DNA of 64,000 bases from Streptococcus moroccensis (GCF_030812835.1 NZ_JAUSTM010000008.1:1-64000), one strand, 5' to 3'. Counted from the stretch's first letter, positions 9,198-18,949 are shown. Program-made: numbers and translations. The notes: a model not told the origin generated them from the letters alone.

Positions 9198-10082
9198 TTA
9201 GTCTTTGAAGACTTTTCGAGGCTTGTAACTGTCCTCACGTTTTTCCATAATAGCCAGTAATTTCTCTCCAGCAAAAGCTGCTAGAACAGGCTCTTCTGAA
9301 GGTATGGTAATAAAGCGGCCGTGACTAACATCTTCGATTTGCTCCTGGGATAAACTAATTTTTGGCAAATCGCCGACAGCAGCTTCTATGGGAAGGAGAA
9401 AAGACCAATCGTCTCGGGCCACTGCCTCTTCAATCTCATTAATGGTCATAGCCCTTTCGATGGTCATGCCGGAAGCCGATGTTCTGACCAGACGGGACAT
9501 GTGACTAGCGATGCCTAGTTTCGCTCCCAAATCAACCGCCAAGGTCCGGACATAGGTCCCTTTACTGCACTTAACCCGAAAATCAAAGCGAGTTAACCCC
9601 TCCTCAATTCTAAGCGGACTGGTACGGGTAAATTCATAAATAGTCACCTGGCGGACGGGACGCTTAACCGTCTCCCCCGCACGGGCGTATTCGTAGAGCT
9701 TACGGCCATCTACCTTCACAGCTGAATACATGGGTGGAATTTGTGAAATTTCCCCCTCAAAAGTCGCCATCATCTGGTCAATAACCTCTTCTGACAGGGT
9801 ATCCGGTAAGACAGACCGCTCCACAACCTCTCCTGAAGCATCCTCAGTCGTCGTTGAAAAGCCAAGGGTCACTTCCCCCTCATAAACCTTACCTTCTTCT
9901 TGCATAAACTCAATCATGCGGGTCGCTTTACCGACGGCAATAGGCAAAACACCTGTTACATCAGGGTCCAGCGTACCACCGTGGCCAATTTTCTTTTCTT
10001 GTAAAATCTTGCGGAGCTTAAAAACCGCATCATGGCTGGTCATGCCAGCCTCTTTTTTTAGATTAATAATACCTGAAATCAT
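9198..10082 (-). CDS. truB: tRNA pseudouridine-55 synthase TruB
   Basis: TruB makes pseudouridine 55 in the T-loop of tRNAs. The 294-residue product begins [18 protein letters not shown], as in other streptococci, and has the catalytic motif [19 protein letters not shown] with its aspartate, [16 protein letters not shown] and [16 protein letters not shown]. The C-terminal part is the PUA-like extension. No ribosome-binding site precedes the ATG; instead a TATAAT box ends 6 nt before it, so the mRNA may start at the AUG itself. ribF follows. Confidence 0.95.
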   Translation of the reverse strand: MISGIINLKKEAGMTSHDAVFKLRKILQEKKIGHGGTLDPDVTGVLPIAVGKATRMIEFMQEEGKVYEGEVTLGFSTTTEDASGEVVERSVLPDTLSEEVIDQMMATFEGEISQIPPMYSAVKVDGRKLYEYARAGETVKRPVRQVTIYEFTRTSPLRIEEGLTRFDFRVKCSKGTYVRTLAVDLGAKLGIASHMSRLVRTSASGMTIERAMTINEIEEAVARDDWSFLLPIEAAVGDLPKISLSQEQIEDVSHGRFITIPSEEPVLAAFAGEKLLAIMEKREDSYKPRKVFKD

Positions 10083-10088
10083 AAATGT

Positions 10089-10117
10089 ATTATATCACAC
10101 CCTGTCCACCTAACCAA
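10089..10117 (-). promoter_or_regulatory. truB promoter, apparently leaderless
   Basis: On the minus strand a -35 TTGGTT (10112-10117), a 17-nt spacer and a -10 TATAAT (10089-10094, preceded by TGA, an extended -10) stand directly upstream of truB. Only six bases separate the -10 box from the start codon, which places +1 at or next to the A of AUG. Confidence 0.7.
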
Positions 10118-10175
10118 ACATGAAATCTAACAGGTCTTGAACAATCAGTTCAGCTACCTATTCCCTAACGGATAC

Positions 10176-10619
10176 CTATTCTAATAATCTCCAGACAAAG
10201 CCTTTCGATTTTTCTTGAAAACCATTTTTTTCATAAAAAGCGTGTGCCTTATGACGCTCGTCAGTCAGACCGCTATTAAGGGCTATTGCCTGACATCCCT
10301 TCTCCAGCGCTAGGGTTTTGACATGATTAATCAGACGACTTCCAATCCCTAACCTTTGAAAATCATTATCTACTGCCAAAGCTAAAATACGTATATAGTC
10401 CCCATCATATTCAAAAAATGACATTTCTGCGTGACCGATTAAACCAACTGCTCAATTCTCTAGAATCGCTAAATCCAGATGGAAATGAGTATCCTTAAGA
10501 ATCTTTGACAACCTTTTTCTAAGTTTATCTTCATGAGTAGGGTAACCTAGTACTTCAAACAAAGTGACACAGTCCCTTATATACTCCTCAGTATAGGGTT
10601 TAATGGCAACTGTTTTCAT
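10176..10619 (-). pseudogene. GNAT acetyltransferase gene with in-frame opal codon
   Basis: A 148-codon reading frame starting MKTVAIKPYTEEYIRD at 10619 would encode a GNAT-type acetyltransferase. The acetyl-CoA motif is in the second half (NDFQRLGIGSRLI) with the typical end FYEKNGFQ. Codon 56 is TGA (10452-10454), in frame, between ILEN and AVGLIGHAEM, so the protein is cut before the cofactor site. An internal ATG at 10424 could start an 82-residue piece with the acetyl-CoA motif only. It begins 3 nt after DUF2130 and looks cotranscribed with it. A sequencing error cannot be excluded. Confidence 0.8.
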
Positions 10620-10622
10620 AAA

Positions 10623-11900
10623 TTATTCTTCTTTCAAGGCATCAAACTTGGCCTTCATGGTTGGATTTTTACGGGTTAACTTTTTAACGGAAACGTCATC
10701 GAGTTTGTTATTGGCAAGGCGAAGTTGGTTTTCTGAGGTAGTCAGGGCTGCTTTAACAGCTTCCATACGCTTAATGGCCTTGTCGATTTCATCGATAGCT
10801 TTTTGGAAATTACTGCTGGCGGACTGGTAATTTTTAGCAAAAGCATTTTTGAAGGTTTCAAGGTCATCTTCAAAGTTGGTGATGTCAATATTTTGGGCCT
10901 TGACCAAGGCTAACTCTTGCTTGTAGGCTAGGCTATTGAGCGCAGCATTTCGTAAAAGGCCAATCAGCTGGATAAAGAACTGCGGGCGCACCACATACAT
11001 CTTAGGGTATTCGTGGCTGACATCGACAATCCCTGTGTTGTAGTAGTCATTATCGGCCTCTAGCATGGTCACAAGGACTGCATACTCACAGTTTTTCTCC
11101 CTACGGTCCTTGTCCAACTCCTTGAAGAAATCTGCATTTTTGTGCTTGGTCTTGGTCGTATCGGCTTCGTTTTTCATCTCAAACATGATGGAGAGAATCT
11201 CGACCCCATTATCATCTGACTCTCGGAATATAAAGTCACCCTTAGAGCCGGTGCTGTCTGATACCAGGTTATCCTTGCCAAAGGAAGCTTTTGGAAATGC
11301 ATAAGAGCGCACCTTGTTAAACTCACTTTCGGCATAGGCTTCCAAACTTTCACCGATGGCCTTGGTGGACTGCTGAGCCTTGAAGTTCTTGTAAAATTCT
11401 ACCTGCTCATTAGCTGCCTTGAGCTGGGCTTCGTAGTTAGTCTTGACTGTTGCCAAAGATAGCTCACTTTCCTTCTCCTGGAGGAGGAGCTGGTTTTTGA
11501 CCCCGTCTCGCTCTCTAGCGACTTCTGTCAGAGCTTGCTGTAGCTCGTGTTGGTGTGAGAGTTTGAGCTGATCCAGTTGGTTTTGGAGCATTAAGAGCTC
11601 CTGATCTTTTTGGGTCAATCGCTCAGCTAGGGACTGCTCGGTATCCTTAATGGCTAGAGACTTCTCCGCCTCAAACTGGGTCAGTTGATTTTGAAGGGTG
11701 GCGATTTCTTGGTCCTTTTCAGAAAGACGGAGTTGCTGCTCGCTCTTGGCCTTTTCCGCTAAAAGAGCAACTTCACGTTCCAAACGCTCGTGCAATTCCT
11801 TGTCAAACTCACTCCCTCTGACCTGCGCTAAGAGCTGGCTATATTCAGTCTCGTTGATGGTAAAACTGGTCCCACAGTGGGGGCATTTGATCTGATTCAT
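10623..11900 (-). CDS. DUF2130 coiled-coil protein
   Basis: This is a 425-residue protein with an N-terminal zinc-ribbon-like CPHCGTSF (residues 6-13), a long coiled coil rich in Glu, Gln and Leu (about 30-175) and a C-terminal DUF2130 region beginning near QQSTKAIGESLEAYAESEFN. The conserved GDFIFRE, FEMKNE and KDRREKNCEYAVLVT segments suggest a nuclease-like fold (D...E-x-K spacing); that is an inference from the motif pattern only. The function is unknown. The broken GNAT gene follows at once. Confidence 0.82.
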   Translation of the reverse strand: MNQIKCPHCGTSFTINETEYSQLLAQVRGSEFDKELHERLEREVALLAEKAKSEQQLRLSEKDQEIATLQNQLTQFEAEKSLAIKDTEQSLAERLTQKDQELLMLQNQLDQLKLSHQHELQQALTEVARERDGVKNQLLLQEKESELSLATVKTNYEAQLKAANEQVEFYKNFKAQQSTKAIGESLEAYAESEFNKVRSYAFPKASFGKDNLVSDSTGSKGDFIFRESDDNGVEILSIMFEMKNEADTTKTKHKNADFFKELDKDRREKNCEYAVLVTMLEADNDYYNTGIVDVSHEYPKMYVVRPQFFIQLIGLLRNAALNSLAYKQELALVKAQNIDITNFEDDLETFKNAFAKNYQSASSNFQKAIDEIDKAIKRMEAVKAALTTSENQLRLANNKLDDVSVKKLTRKNPTMKAKFDALKEE

Positions 11901-11954
11901 ATTCTTATCCTTCTGCTATTTCTTTTTCTATTATATCAAAATCATGTTCAAAAG

Positions 11955-11981
11955 AAAAAAACCTGACGAATCAGGTTTTTT
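11955..11981 (-). terminator. nox terminator
   Basis: An inverted repeat AAAAACCTGA/TCAGGTTTTT with a CGAA loop follows the nox stop codon and is flanked by A and T runs on both sides. It works for nox on the minus strand. Confidence 0.85.
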
Positions 11982-11985
11982 AAGA

Positions 11986-13353
11986 TTACTCAGCGTTTAA
12001 GGCTGCCATTGTAATGTAGTTATATGGCTTGTTAAAGTGTGGCAAGAAGAAGATATCTGTCAAAGCTAATTTTTCGATAGTTACACCTTCTTGTACAGCT
12101 AATGAGAACATGTGAATACCTAAAGAGATATCCTCACGAGCAACCATTTGGGCACCAAGGATACGACGAGAATCCTTGTCGTATACAATCTTAAGCGTTA
12201 CTGGGAAGTTGCCGTGTTCCATAAATTCAGGTTTTTGGTTATCTGTGTACTCAGTCACTGCAGCATCGAAACCAAGACGTTTTGCTTTTTCAAGTGTCAA
12301 ACCAGTAGACACCATGTTAAGGCCGTAGATAGAGATACCATTTGAACCTTGAACACCGATACCTTCAAGATCAGTACCACAAGCGTTGTGTGCTGCTACG
12401 ATACCTGTACGAACGGCGTTTGAAGCAAGCGCGATATAGTTGGTGTCGCGAGTTGCGTTGTCATAGATTGTTGCACAGTCACCGATAGCGTATATATCAG
12501 GGATTGATGTTTCTTGTTTTTTGTTTACAAGGAAGGCACCGTTACGGAAACGTTCAATGTTTTCTCCAGCAAAGGCTGTGTTTGGACGGAAACCGACTGC
12601 AAGGATGACCATATCAACGTCATATTCATTCTTGTCAGTGATAATTTTCTCAACTTTGCCATCTCCGGCAACTTCTTTAACTGTTTCACCGAAGGCCAAT
12701 TGAATGCCGTTGTCTTCTAAGTTTTTAGACATCAAATCAGTCAAGTCACGGTCATAGTAGCCAGCAAGACAGGTATCGACAACATCAATAAGGATAACTT
12801 CTTTGCCTTTACGTTGGAAAGCTTCAGCAAGCTCTACACCGATGTAACCAGCACCAACTACTGCAACTTTGTTGATATCTTTGTCTTTTAATTTTTCAAT
12901 AACATCTGCAGAGTTTTGGTACAATTTAACAAATTGAAGGTTTTCAAGTGTTGCTTCAAATTCAAGAGAGTCTTTCTTGAACTCAGCTCCTTTAATTGGA
13001 GGCAGGATTGGTTGTGAACCAGTTGCGAAAATCAATTTTTCGTATGATTCAACGTGCTCTTTACCATCTACAAGAGCTGTAACAGTTTTAGCATCGTAGT
13101 CGATGTGTTGAACTGGAGACTCCATGTAAACTGTTGCACCAAGTGATTCCAATTCTTCTTTGTCTGAGTAGAACAAGCCATCAGCACCGGCGATTTGCTC
13201 ACCGATCCAAAGAGCCATACCACAGCCCAAGAATGAAATGTTTGAGTTTTGGTCAAATACGACGATTTCGTTAGCGTCACCGTAGTTTGTCAACATAGTT
13301 TTGATACATGCTGTACCAGCGTGGTTAGCACCAACAACAACGATTTTACTCAT
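11986..13353 (-). CDS. nox: H2O-forming NADH oxidase
   Basis: Nox is a flavoprotein that reduces O2 to water with NADH, regenerating NAD+ and removing oxygen. The 455-residue protein has the N-terminal FAD fold ([11 protein letters not shown]), the redox-active Cys44 in [15 protein letters not shown], the NADH fold ([17 protein letters not shown]), the second FAD motif ending in [13 protein letters not shown], and the C-terminal dimerisation domain ending [16 protein letters not shown]. It has its own promoter and terminator. Confidence 0.96.
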   Translation of the reverse strand: MSKIVVVGANHAGTACIKTMLTNYGDANEIVVFDQNSNISFLGCGMALWIGEQIAGADGLFYSDKEELESLGATVYMESPVQHIDYDAKTVTALVDGKEHVESYEKLIFATGSQPILPPIKGAEFKKDSLEFEATLENLQFVKLYQNSADVIEKLKDKDINKVAVVGAGYIGVELAEAFQRKGKEVILIDVVDTCLAGYYDRDLTDLMSKNLEDNGIQLAFGETVKEVAGDGKVEKIITDKNEYDVDMVILAVGFRPNTAFAGENIERFRNGAFLVNKKQETSIPDIYAIGDCATIYDNATRDTNYIALASNAVRTGIVAAHNACGTDLEGIGVQGSNGISIYGLNMVSTGLTLEKAKRLGFDAAVTEYTDNQKPEFMEHGNFPVTLKIVYDKDSRRILGAQMVAREDISLGIHMFSLAVQEGVTIEKLALTDIFFLPHFNKPYNYITMAALNAE

Positions 13354-13395
13354 TAAAAAGTTCCTACTTTCATAAAATATAATTTTACAGTCTCT

Positions 13396-13424
13396 ATTAT
13401 ACTATAAGCAGTTACCGCTTACAA
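13396..13424 (-). promoter_or_regulatory. nox promoter
   Basis: The minus strand has -35 TTGTAA (13419-13424), a 17-nt spacer and -10 TATAAT (13396-13401), 43 nt upstream of the ATG. The spacer holds a small dyad AAGC-N7-GCTT. No convincing Rex operator was found. Confidence 0.75.
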
Positions 13425-13455
13425 TGTTTATGCTCAGAAATTAACAAATCGTTAT

Positions 13456-13493
13456 AAAAAAGCTCTCCATTTTTTAAAAGTGTTATGGAGAGC
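13456..13493 (-). terminator. Terminator after the M42 peptidase gene
   Basis: Stem GCTCTCCAT/ATGGAGAGC (13462-13470 and 13485-13493) is followed on the minus strand by six U residues. It closes the ParB-like/peptidase transcript. Confidence 0.88.
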
Positions 13494-13507
13494 CTTCTTT
13501 TCAATTT

Positions 13508-14542
13508 TTAACCAATCATATCACTTCGGAGATAGGCATCTACCAAGGCTTCTGTTGCTTTTACAGAATCTTCATGGGTCCGCTCATAAGAATGGCTGGA
13601 CTCAATCCCTGCCCCTAAAAGGGCATGACGAACGTCTGCCCCTGCTCGCATAGCTGCAGACGCATCACTGCCGTAGTAAGGATAGATGTCTAACTTATAG
13701 GGGATGTCATTTTCCTCACAGAGGCTCACCAGGTGCTGACGCAGTTCAAAATGATAGGGGCCTGATCCGTCCTTGACACAGATAGACACCGTGTACTCAT
13801 CGGTCTGCTGGTCATCCCCCATGGCGCCCATGTCAACCGCCAGGTATTCAACCACCTTGGGATCAATATTGGAATTGCCACCATAGCCGATTTCTTCATT
13901 GTTTGAGAAATAAAAGTGCGTGGTGTAAGGTAAGGTGATGCCTTCTTCCTTGTATTGCTTCAAAAGATGCAACATGATAGCTGCACTGACCTTGTCGTCC
14001 AGGTGGCGGCTCTTGATGAAGCCGTTATCTGTCACGATAGTTCTTGGATCAAAGGAGATGAAATCCCCGACTTCAATGCCCAAGGCACGTGTTTCCTCAG
14101 CGGACGTCACTTTTTCGTCTAGACGCACTTCCATATTGGCTTGATTGCGCTCTGCTGTACCTGCATCACGATAGACATGAACACTGGTTTGGTGCATCAG
14201 CATGGTTCCTGATACAGTTTTGCCGGTCTTGCTGATATGTATGGTGCAGTTTTCACCCTCGATGGCGTTGTAGACAAAACCTCCAACCAAGTCCATCTAG
14301 AGACGCCCATCTGGCTTAATGGCCCGCACCATAGCTCCTAAGGTATCCAAGTGGGCTGTGATAAAGCGGTGCTCGGCATCATTTGCCCCAGCAACTGTGA
14401 CCAAGACCCCACCTTTAGGTGTCAAAATTGGTTCATAGCCAAAATCTTGAGTTTCAGCCATAATGAAAGCCATGATTTCCTTAGTGTAGCCTGTTGGAGA
14501 TGGGGTATTGGTCAGTTTTGTAATGTAATCAATGGTATTCAC
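13508..14542 (-). pseudogene. pepA: M42 glutamyl aminopeptidase gene split by an amber codon
   Basis: The frame encodes a PepA/M42 zinc aminopeptidase of about 344 residues. Codons 1-81 (14542 to 14300) end IKPDGRL, then TAG stands at 14297-14299, and the same frame continues MDLVGGFVYNAIEGEN to 13508. In homologues I recall, a lysine stands at this spot (GRLK), so AAG to TAG is the simplest change. The first zinc ligand (TAHLDTLG) is in the short upstream piece; the other metal-site motifs (SRHLDDKVSAA, NNEEIGYGG, SSHSYERTHEDS) are downstream, so neither piece alone should be active. An ATG directly after the stop may allow reinitiation. Everything else looks intact, so the mutation is recent, is a sequencing error, or is read through. 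Confidence 0.85.
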
Positions 14543-14940
14543 TTGTGGTTTCCTTTCGAGAAATAACGGTCATATAGTTTATCACACCAGTTTATCCATA
14601 GTGTGTCGTAATCCACTGCAGTTAGAATCTCTGTTCCTAAGTCTGCAATAGAGGTTATTCCTTTATCCTTTGTAGCTTGGATACAAATACGATAAAAGTC
14701 CCAGTTCCAGTCTTCCTGCTCAAGTTGAACAGGTATCATTTCCAAACCTTGTTGATATGCCACAAAAAGCCGTGAATGCCCATCGACAATAATCCACTGG
14801 TCATCTATTTGTTTAATAGAAATAGGTTCGAATTGGTTTAAATCATCTGCTTGAAACCAGGTACGAATGGTTTCAAGTTTTGCCTCAGATAGGTAAAACT
14901 GACTGGGTTGCAGGTTTAAAATTGAAAATTCTTTTATCAT
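14539..14940 (-). CDS. ParB-like nuclease-domain protein
   Basis: This is a 133-residue protein with the ParB N-terminal (ParBc) core: it starts with a short NLQPSQFYLSEAKL stretch and has the motif IVDGHSRLFVAYQQG at about residues 51-65. It lacks the DNA-binding helix-turn-helix of chromosomal ParB, so a role in partition is unlikely. It overlaps the start of the broken pepA gene by 4 nt (ATGA), so the two are translationally coupled. The function is unknown. Confidence 0.75.
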   Translation of the reverse strand: MIKEFSILNLQPSQFYLSEAKLETIRTWFQADDLNQFEPISIKQIDDQWIIVDGHSRLFVAYQQGLEMIPVQLEQEDWNWDFYRICIQATKDKGITSIADLGTEILTAVDYDTLWINWCDKLYDRYFSKGNHK

Positions 14941-15075
14941 AATTCACTTAACTTTTGATAACTGTATTTTTATCTAAAGCAATCACAACTCTTCGTCGTT
15001 AAAACATAAAAATCCAAAAGATTGCTTAAAGGTAAGAGTCTATCCTGATAAACAGTCATGCCATTTCGACGCGTT

Positions 15076-15993
15076 TTATGGCAAGATATTTCCAGCAGAG
15101 AGGTAAAGCTTATACCATTCTTGACGTGTTAGTATAACGTCACAGGCCTTGGCCACATTTTCAAGACGTTCTGGTGTCATTGAACCAATAATAGCTTGCA
15201 TTTTAGCAGGATGGCGCAGAATCCAGGCAATGGCAATGGTTTCAGGCGCAACGCCTTTTTCAGTGGCTAATGCTTCCAACTCAGCGTTTAGCTCAGCATA
15301 GTCAGGATGACCAAAGAAGGTTCCTTTATCAAGAGCAATTAAAAACGGTGACCATGTCTGAATGGTAATCTTTTTAAGGCGACAGTAATCCAGCACACTG
15401 CCATCACGGTTAACCCCACCATCTGTGAGCATATTGACTTGAAGCCCGGCATCAATCATCGGAGTGTGCGCAATGCTTAGTTGCAATTGGTTAACTAGGA
15501 GAGGCTCTTCCAGATAGCTTTGAAGCAGTTCAATTTGGTAACTATTGACATTGCTAAGCCCGAAATGACGGACCTTGCCACTAGCTTTTAAAACGTTGAA
15601 AGCTTCTGCTACTTCCTCAGGCTCTAAAAGAGCATCTGGGCGGTGCAAGACTAAGACATCCAAGTAGTCTGTCTGAAGGCGTTCTAAAATGCCATCAACA
15701 GATTCCAAGATATAGTCTTTTGAGAAGTCAAAGAAGCCTCGGCGAATCCCACATTTTGACTGAATGATGATGTCTTCGCGTTTAACGCCTAATTCCTTGA
15801 TGGCTTGCCCAAAGAGAACTTCTGACTGCCCACCACCATAAATATCGGCATGGTCAAAAAAGTTAATGCCTAAGTCAAGACTGGTTTTGATCACTTCCTT
15901 GGCTTTTTCCAAATCCACGCCTGCCAGTCGCATACAACCTAACGCCAAACGTGACACTTCTAAATCGGATTGTCCGAGTTTTATTTTTTCCAT
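15076..15993 (-). CDS. Aldo/keto reductase
   Basis: This is an NADPH-dependent oxidoreductase with a TIM-barrel fold, 305 residues. It has the family motif GINFFDHADIYGGGQSE (catalytic Asp and Tyr), the lysine in IIQSKCGIRRG, the histidine in LVLHRPD, and the cofactor-binding end IIGSMTPERLENV. The ATG at 15993 follows AAAGGAG; the open frame continues to 16074 but runs into the trkH terminator. It resembles the YdhF group. The substrate is unknown. Confidence 0.88.
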   Translation of the reverse strand: MEKIKLGQSDLEVSRLALGCMRLAGVDLEKAKEVIKTSLDLGINFFDHADIYGGGQSEVLFGQAIKELGVKREDIIIQSKCGIRRGFFDFSKDYILESVDGILERLQTDYLDVLVLHRPDALLEPEEVAEAFNVLKASGKVRHFGLSNVNSYQIELLQSYLEEPLLVNQLQLSIAHTPMIDAGLQVNMLTDGGVNRDGSVLDYCRLKKITIQTWSPFLIALDKGTFFGHPDYAELNAELEALATEKGVAPETIAIAWILRHPAKMQAIIGSMTPERLENVAKACDVILTRQEWYKLYLSAGNILP

Positions 15994-16029
15994 CTTAAAT
16001 CTCCTTTTGATGATAGAACTATTAATAGT

Positions 16030-16035
16030 ATTGTA
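16030..16035 (-). promoter_or_regulatory. Aldo/keto reductase promoter (extended -10)
   Basis: TACAAT preceded by TGG on the minus strand lies 37 nt before the reductase ATG and just after the trkH terminator, whose U run ends about 10 nt upstream. No good -35 was seen. Confidence 0.5.
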
Positions 16036-16044
16036 CCATAAACT

Positions 16045-16079
16045 AAAAAGTGATTGCCAATAAACACTAGGCAACCACT
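16045..16079 (-). terminator. trkH terminator
   Basis: A 10-bp stem (16049-16058 with 16070-16079, one mismatch) is followed on the minus strand by UUUUU. It ends the trkA-trkH transcript. Confidence 0.82.
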
Positions 16080-16088
16080 GAAAAGAGT

Positions 16089-17555
16089 TTAATTTTTTTG
16101 CTTAAATAATCCCTTTATCGTTGCTGGAGCAAAAAGAATCAAAATAGGATAGATTTCTAAACGACCTGCTAACATAGAAAAGGTTAGGACCAGCTTATTC
16201 CAATTGGAGTAACTAGAAAAATTAGCCATTGGGCCAACTTCTCCCAAACCCGGTCCAATATTATTAAAAGTTGTAGCTACAGCTGTAAAAGCTGTTGTAA
16301 AGTCCTTAGACTCCAAGGCAACGCTAAATAATATTAATATAAAGACAACAATATAGATAAGTAGATAGTGGCTAAGATTCACCTGAGTAGATTTTTCGAT
16401 AACTTTTTGGTTAAATCGCAGAGACACAACACGACGAGGTTGACCAACCCGGCGTAACTCGGCTAGTGCCATCTTAGCATAAATGATAATTCGAGTGACC
16501 TTAAGTCCTCCAGCAGTTGAACCAGCACTCCCTCCAATAAACATCAATAGGATAAGAATCATCTGAGTTATTAAATGCCATTGATTAAAGTCCGCTGTTG
16601 CAAATCCCGTCGTTGTCATAATCGAAGCCACATTAAAGAATGCTGTCCGAAGAGCATCAGAGTTGCTAGAATAAAAACCAGCTATACCAACCGTTACCGC
16701 TAGGGTGGCAGCTCCGACAATGGCTAGATAGGTTTTAAATTCTTCATCTTTAAAGGCCGAAAGGCCATATCCAATGAGCATGTAATAATAGAGGTTAAAG
16801 TTAACCCCAAATAAGAGCATCCCAAAACCAATAATCCATTCGACTAACTGAGGATGCGGATAGATTGAAAACCCAGCATTGCTTACCCCGAAACCTCCCG
16901 TACCTGCTGTCCCAAACGAAAGCAATAAGCTATCAAAAAGAGGAACACCAGCCAAACACAGAACAAGAACGAGAATAGCCGTTAATGAAATATAAATCGT
17001 GTATAAAATACGAGCCGTTTGGCTTAATTTTGAAACGATTTTACCAAAAACTGGGCCAGGAACTTCTGCCCGCATCAGTTGTACGGTATCTGATCCTGAA
17101 TTTGGAAGAATGGCCAAGGTAAAAACCAGAATCCCCATTCCTCCAATTAGGTGGGTAAAACTTCGCCAAAATAAAGAGGATTTTGCTAATATTGATAAAT
17201 CAGATAGGACACTTGAGCCCGTAGTAGTAAAACCACTAGCAATTTCAAAAAAAGCATTGAAGAAATTAGGGATTTCCCCTGAAAAGACTAAAGGCAGTGC
17301 TCCAAACATAGACAGACAGATCCATGACAAGGCCACTGTAAAAATCCCTTCTCTTGCATTTAAGCGTAGCTGTGGAGGTTTTTTAAAGGATAAGAAACTT
17401 CCCAAAACCACAAGCCCTAAAATGACAGTAGCATAAGCTAATTTTTGACGAGTACTCTCTTGATAGATAAAACTAACCACCAGGGGAAGACTCAGCAAGA
17501 CCGCTTCAACTTGCAATAGTTTTCCAATAAAATAACGAATAAGTGAATGCTTCAT
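16089..17555 (-). CDS. trkH: Potassium uptake channel subunit TrkH/KtrB
   Basis: This is the integral membrane K+-translocating subunit, 488 residues. It has the four selectivity-filter P-loops of the superfamily: GFTTTGSSVL, GTAGTGGFGVSN, TTTGFATADF and NNIGPGLGEVG. Between them are paired transmembrane helices. It starts 2 nt after trkA, the regulatory subunit, so the two form one unit. Whether to call it TrkH or KtrB depends on phylogeny; the two-RCK partner argues for Trk. Confidence 0.92.
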   Translation of the reverse strand: MKHSLIRYFIGKLLQVEAVLLSLPLVVSFIYQESTRQKLAYATVILGLVVLGSFLSFKKPPQLRLNAREGIFTVALSWICLSMFGALPLVFSGEIPNFFNAFFEIASGFTTTGSSVLSDLSILAKSSLFWRSFTHLIGGMGILVFTLAILPNSGSDTVQLMRAEVPGPVFGKIVSKLSQTARILYTIYISLTAILVLVLCLAGVPLFDSLLLSFGTAGTGGFGVSNAGFSIYPHPQLVEWIIGFGMLLFGVNFNLYYYMLIGYGLSAFKDEEFKTYLAIVGAATLAVTVGIAGFYSSNSDALRTAFFNVASIMTTTGFATADFNQWHLITQMILILLMFIGGSAGSTAGGLKVTRIIIYAKMALAELRRVGQPRRVVSLRFNQKVIEKSTQVNLSHYLLIYIVVFILILFSVALESKDFTTAFTAVATTFNNIGPGLGEVGPMANFSSYSNWNKLVLTFSMLAGRLEIYPILILFAPATIKGLFKQKN

Positions 17556-17557
17556 CC

Positions 17558-18913
17558 CTATGCCTCCAAAATATCATTGATATCTGTCAGCTGATTATCT
17601 GTCGTTACAAGAATAACACGGTCATGGGGTTGAAGCATGGTTGACCCATTCGGAAAGATTAATTCCTCATCGCGCATGATATTGACAATCAATAAATCCT
17701 TTCGAAGTTTTAAGCTTTGTAACGGAATCCCACATACCCTCGAATCTCTAGTAACTCGAAACTGTAAGGCCTCTACCTGATTATCTGCCAATCGGTATAA
17801 TGCTTCTACATTAGAACCCTGAGCATTGGCACGAGATCTGATAAATCTTACAATATCGTTAGCGATCAATTGCTTAGGGGTAATGATAGACTTGATGCTG
17901 ATATCCCCTAAAATTTTAAGAATTTTAGTACGATTCATTTTGGTGATTACTTTTTTGACACCAGCGTGTTTAGCATAAACCGATGTGATGAGATTCTCTT
18001 CATCGATCCCTGTCAAAGAAACAAAAGCATCATAATCTCTAATCCCTTCATCATCTAGAAGTGACGGATCGGTTCCATCCCCCTGGACAATGGTTGCTGA
18101 TGGCCATTCTGCACTCAGCACTTCACATCTTTCTTGATTGACCTCAATGACCTTAGTATCTATACGGTCTTTCGATAGAAATTTTAGAAGGTAGTGAGTA
18201 ATCCGCCCACCGCCAACAATCATGACACTTCTATTTTGGCGTTCTTTATCCAAAAGACATTGACGGAACTTTCCAAGGTCTTTCATAAGTCCCGCAACAT
18301 GGACACGGTCGCCTACTTGTAGCTTACTATCAGCCCTTGGAATCATGATTTGATCCCCGCGATGAATAATACAAACCCGAACACTGCCAAATTTAGCCTT
18401 GTAGTCTGATAGAGGCATCCCAACTAGAGAAGACTGAGGAGAAATTTCAAATTCCACTAAATTGATTCGACCGCCCATAAAGGTTTCAACACTTAGGGAG
18501 GACGGGTACTTGATAATAGCGGCAATATCCCTTGCAGCAGAGAAATCCGGATTAATCAACATATCAATCCCTAAACTATCACGGACAAAGTCCACTTGGG
18601 TAGCATATTCAGGATTTCGAATTCTAGCTACGGTGTGTTTAGCGCCAATTTTGCGGGCCATGATGGCAGAAATGATATTAATTTCATCTGATTGACTTGT
18701 TGCAATAAAGACATCCGCGTCCTCAACGCCTGCCTCAACTTGAATGTCATAGGCCGCACCATTTCCAACTAAACCGGTGATATCGTAGTTATCAATCATA
18801 TAATCTAAAACATCAGGATTCTTCTCAATGAGAACAATATCATTGTGTTGATTAGCCAGTTCTGTGCAAAGTACTTCTCCAACCTTACCGCCACCGGCAA
18901 TGACTATTTTCAC
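17558..18913 (-). CDS. trkA: Potassium uptake regulatory protein TrkA (two RCK domains)
   Basis: TrkA is the cytoplasmic, nucleotide-binding gating ring of the K+ uptake system. The 451-residue protein has two Rossmann/RCK halves, each starting with a glycine-rich loop: IVIAGGGKVGEVLC at the N-terminus and VMIVGGGRITHYLL about halfway. The start is GTG at 18913, chosen because GGAGG lies 7 nt upstream and the product then begins with the first Rossmann strand; the frame continues to 18955. trkH follows after 2 nt. Confidence 0.93.
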   Translation of the reverse strand: MKIVIAGGGKVGEVLCTELANQHNDIVLIEKNPDVLDYMIDNYDITGLVGNGAAYDIQVEAGVEDADVFIATSQSDEINIISAIMARKIGAKHTVARIRNPEYATQVDFVRDSLGIDMLINPDFSAARDIAAIIKYPSSLSVETFMGGRINLVEFEISPQSSLVGMPLSDYKAKFGSVRVCIIHRGDQIMIPRADSKLQVGDRVHVAGLMKDLGKFRQCLLDKERQNRSVMIVGGGRITHYLLKFLSKDRIDTKVIEVNQERCEVLSAEWPSATIVQGDGTDPSLLDDEGIRDYDAFVSLTGIDEENLITSVYAKHAGVKKVITKMNRTKILKILGDISIKSIITPKQLIANDIVRFIRSRANAQGSNVEALYRLADNQVEALQFRVTRDSRVCGIPLQSLKLRKDLLIVNIMRDEELIFPNGSTMLQPHDRVILVTTDNQLTDINDILEA

Positions 18914-18943
18914 TCTTATGCCTCCACGCAATATAATAGACTT

Positions 18944-18949
18944 ATTATA
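18944..18949 (-). promoter_or_regulatory. trkA promoter (extended -10)
   Basis: TATAAT preceded by TGC on the minus strand lies 30 nt upstream of the GTG start of trkA, just after the end of the SOS cassette. There is no clear terminator between the cassette and this promoter, so SOS-induced readthrough into trkAH is possible. Confidence 0.6.

Noticed and set aside
13396..13450. A Rex-type redox operator upstream of nox
   Set aside because: The nearest sequence (TTGTTA...CATAA) matches the TTGTGA-N6-TCACAA pattern poorly.
16999..17436. A 145-codon plus-strand frame inside trkH
   Set aside because: It is an antisense shadow of a membrane protein gene whose four P-loops are clear.
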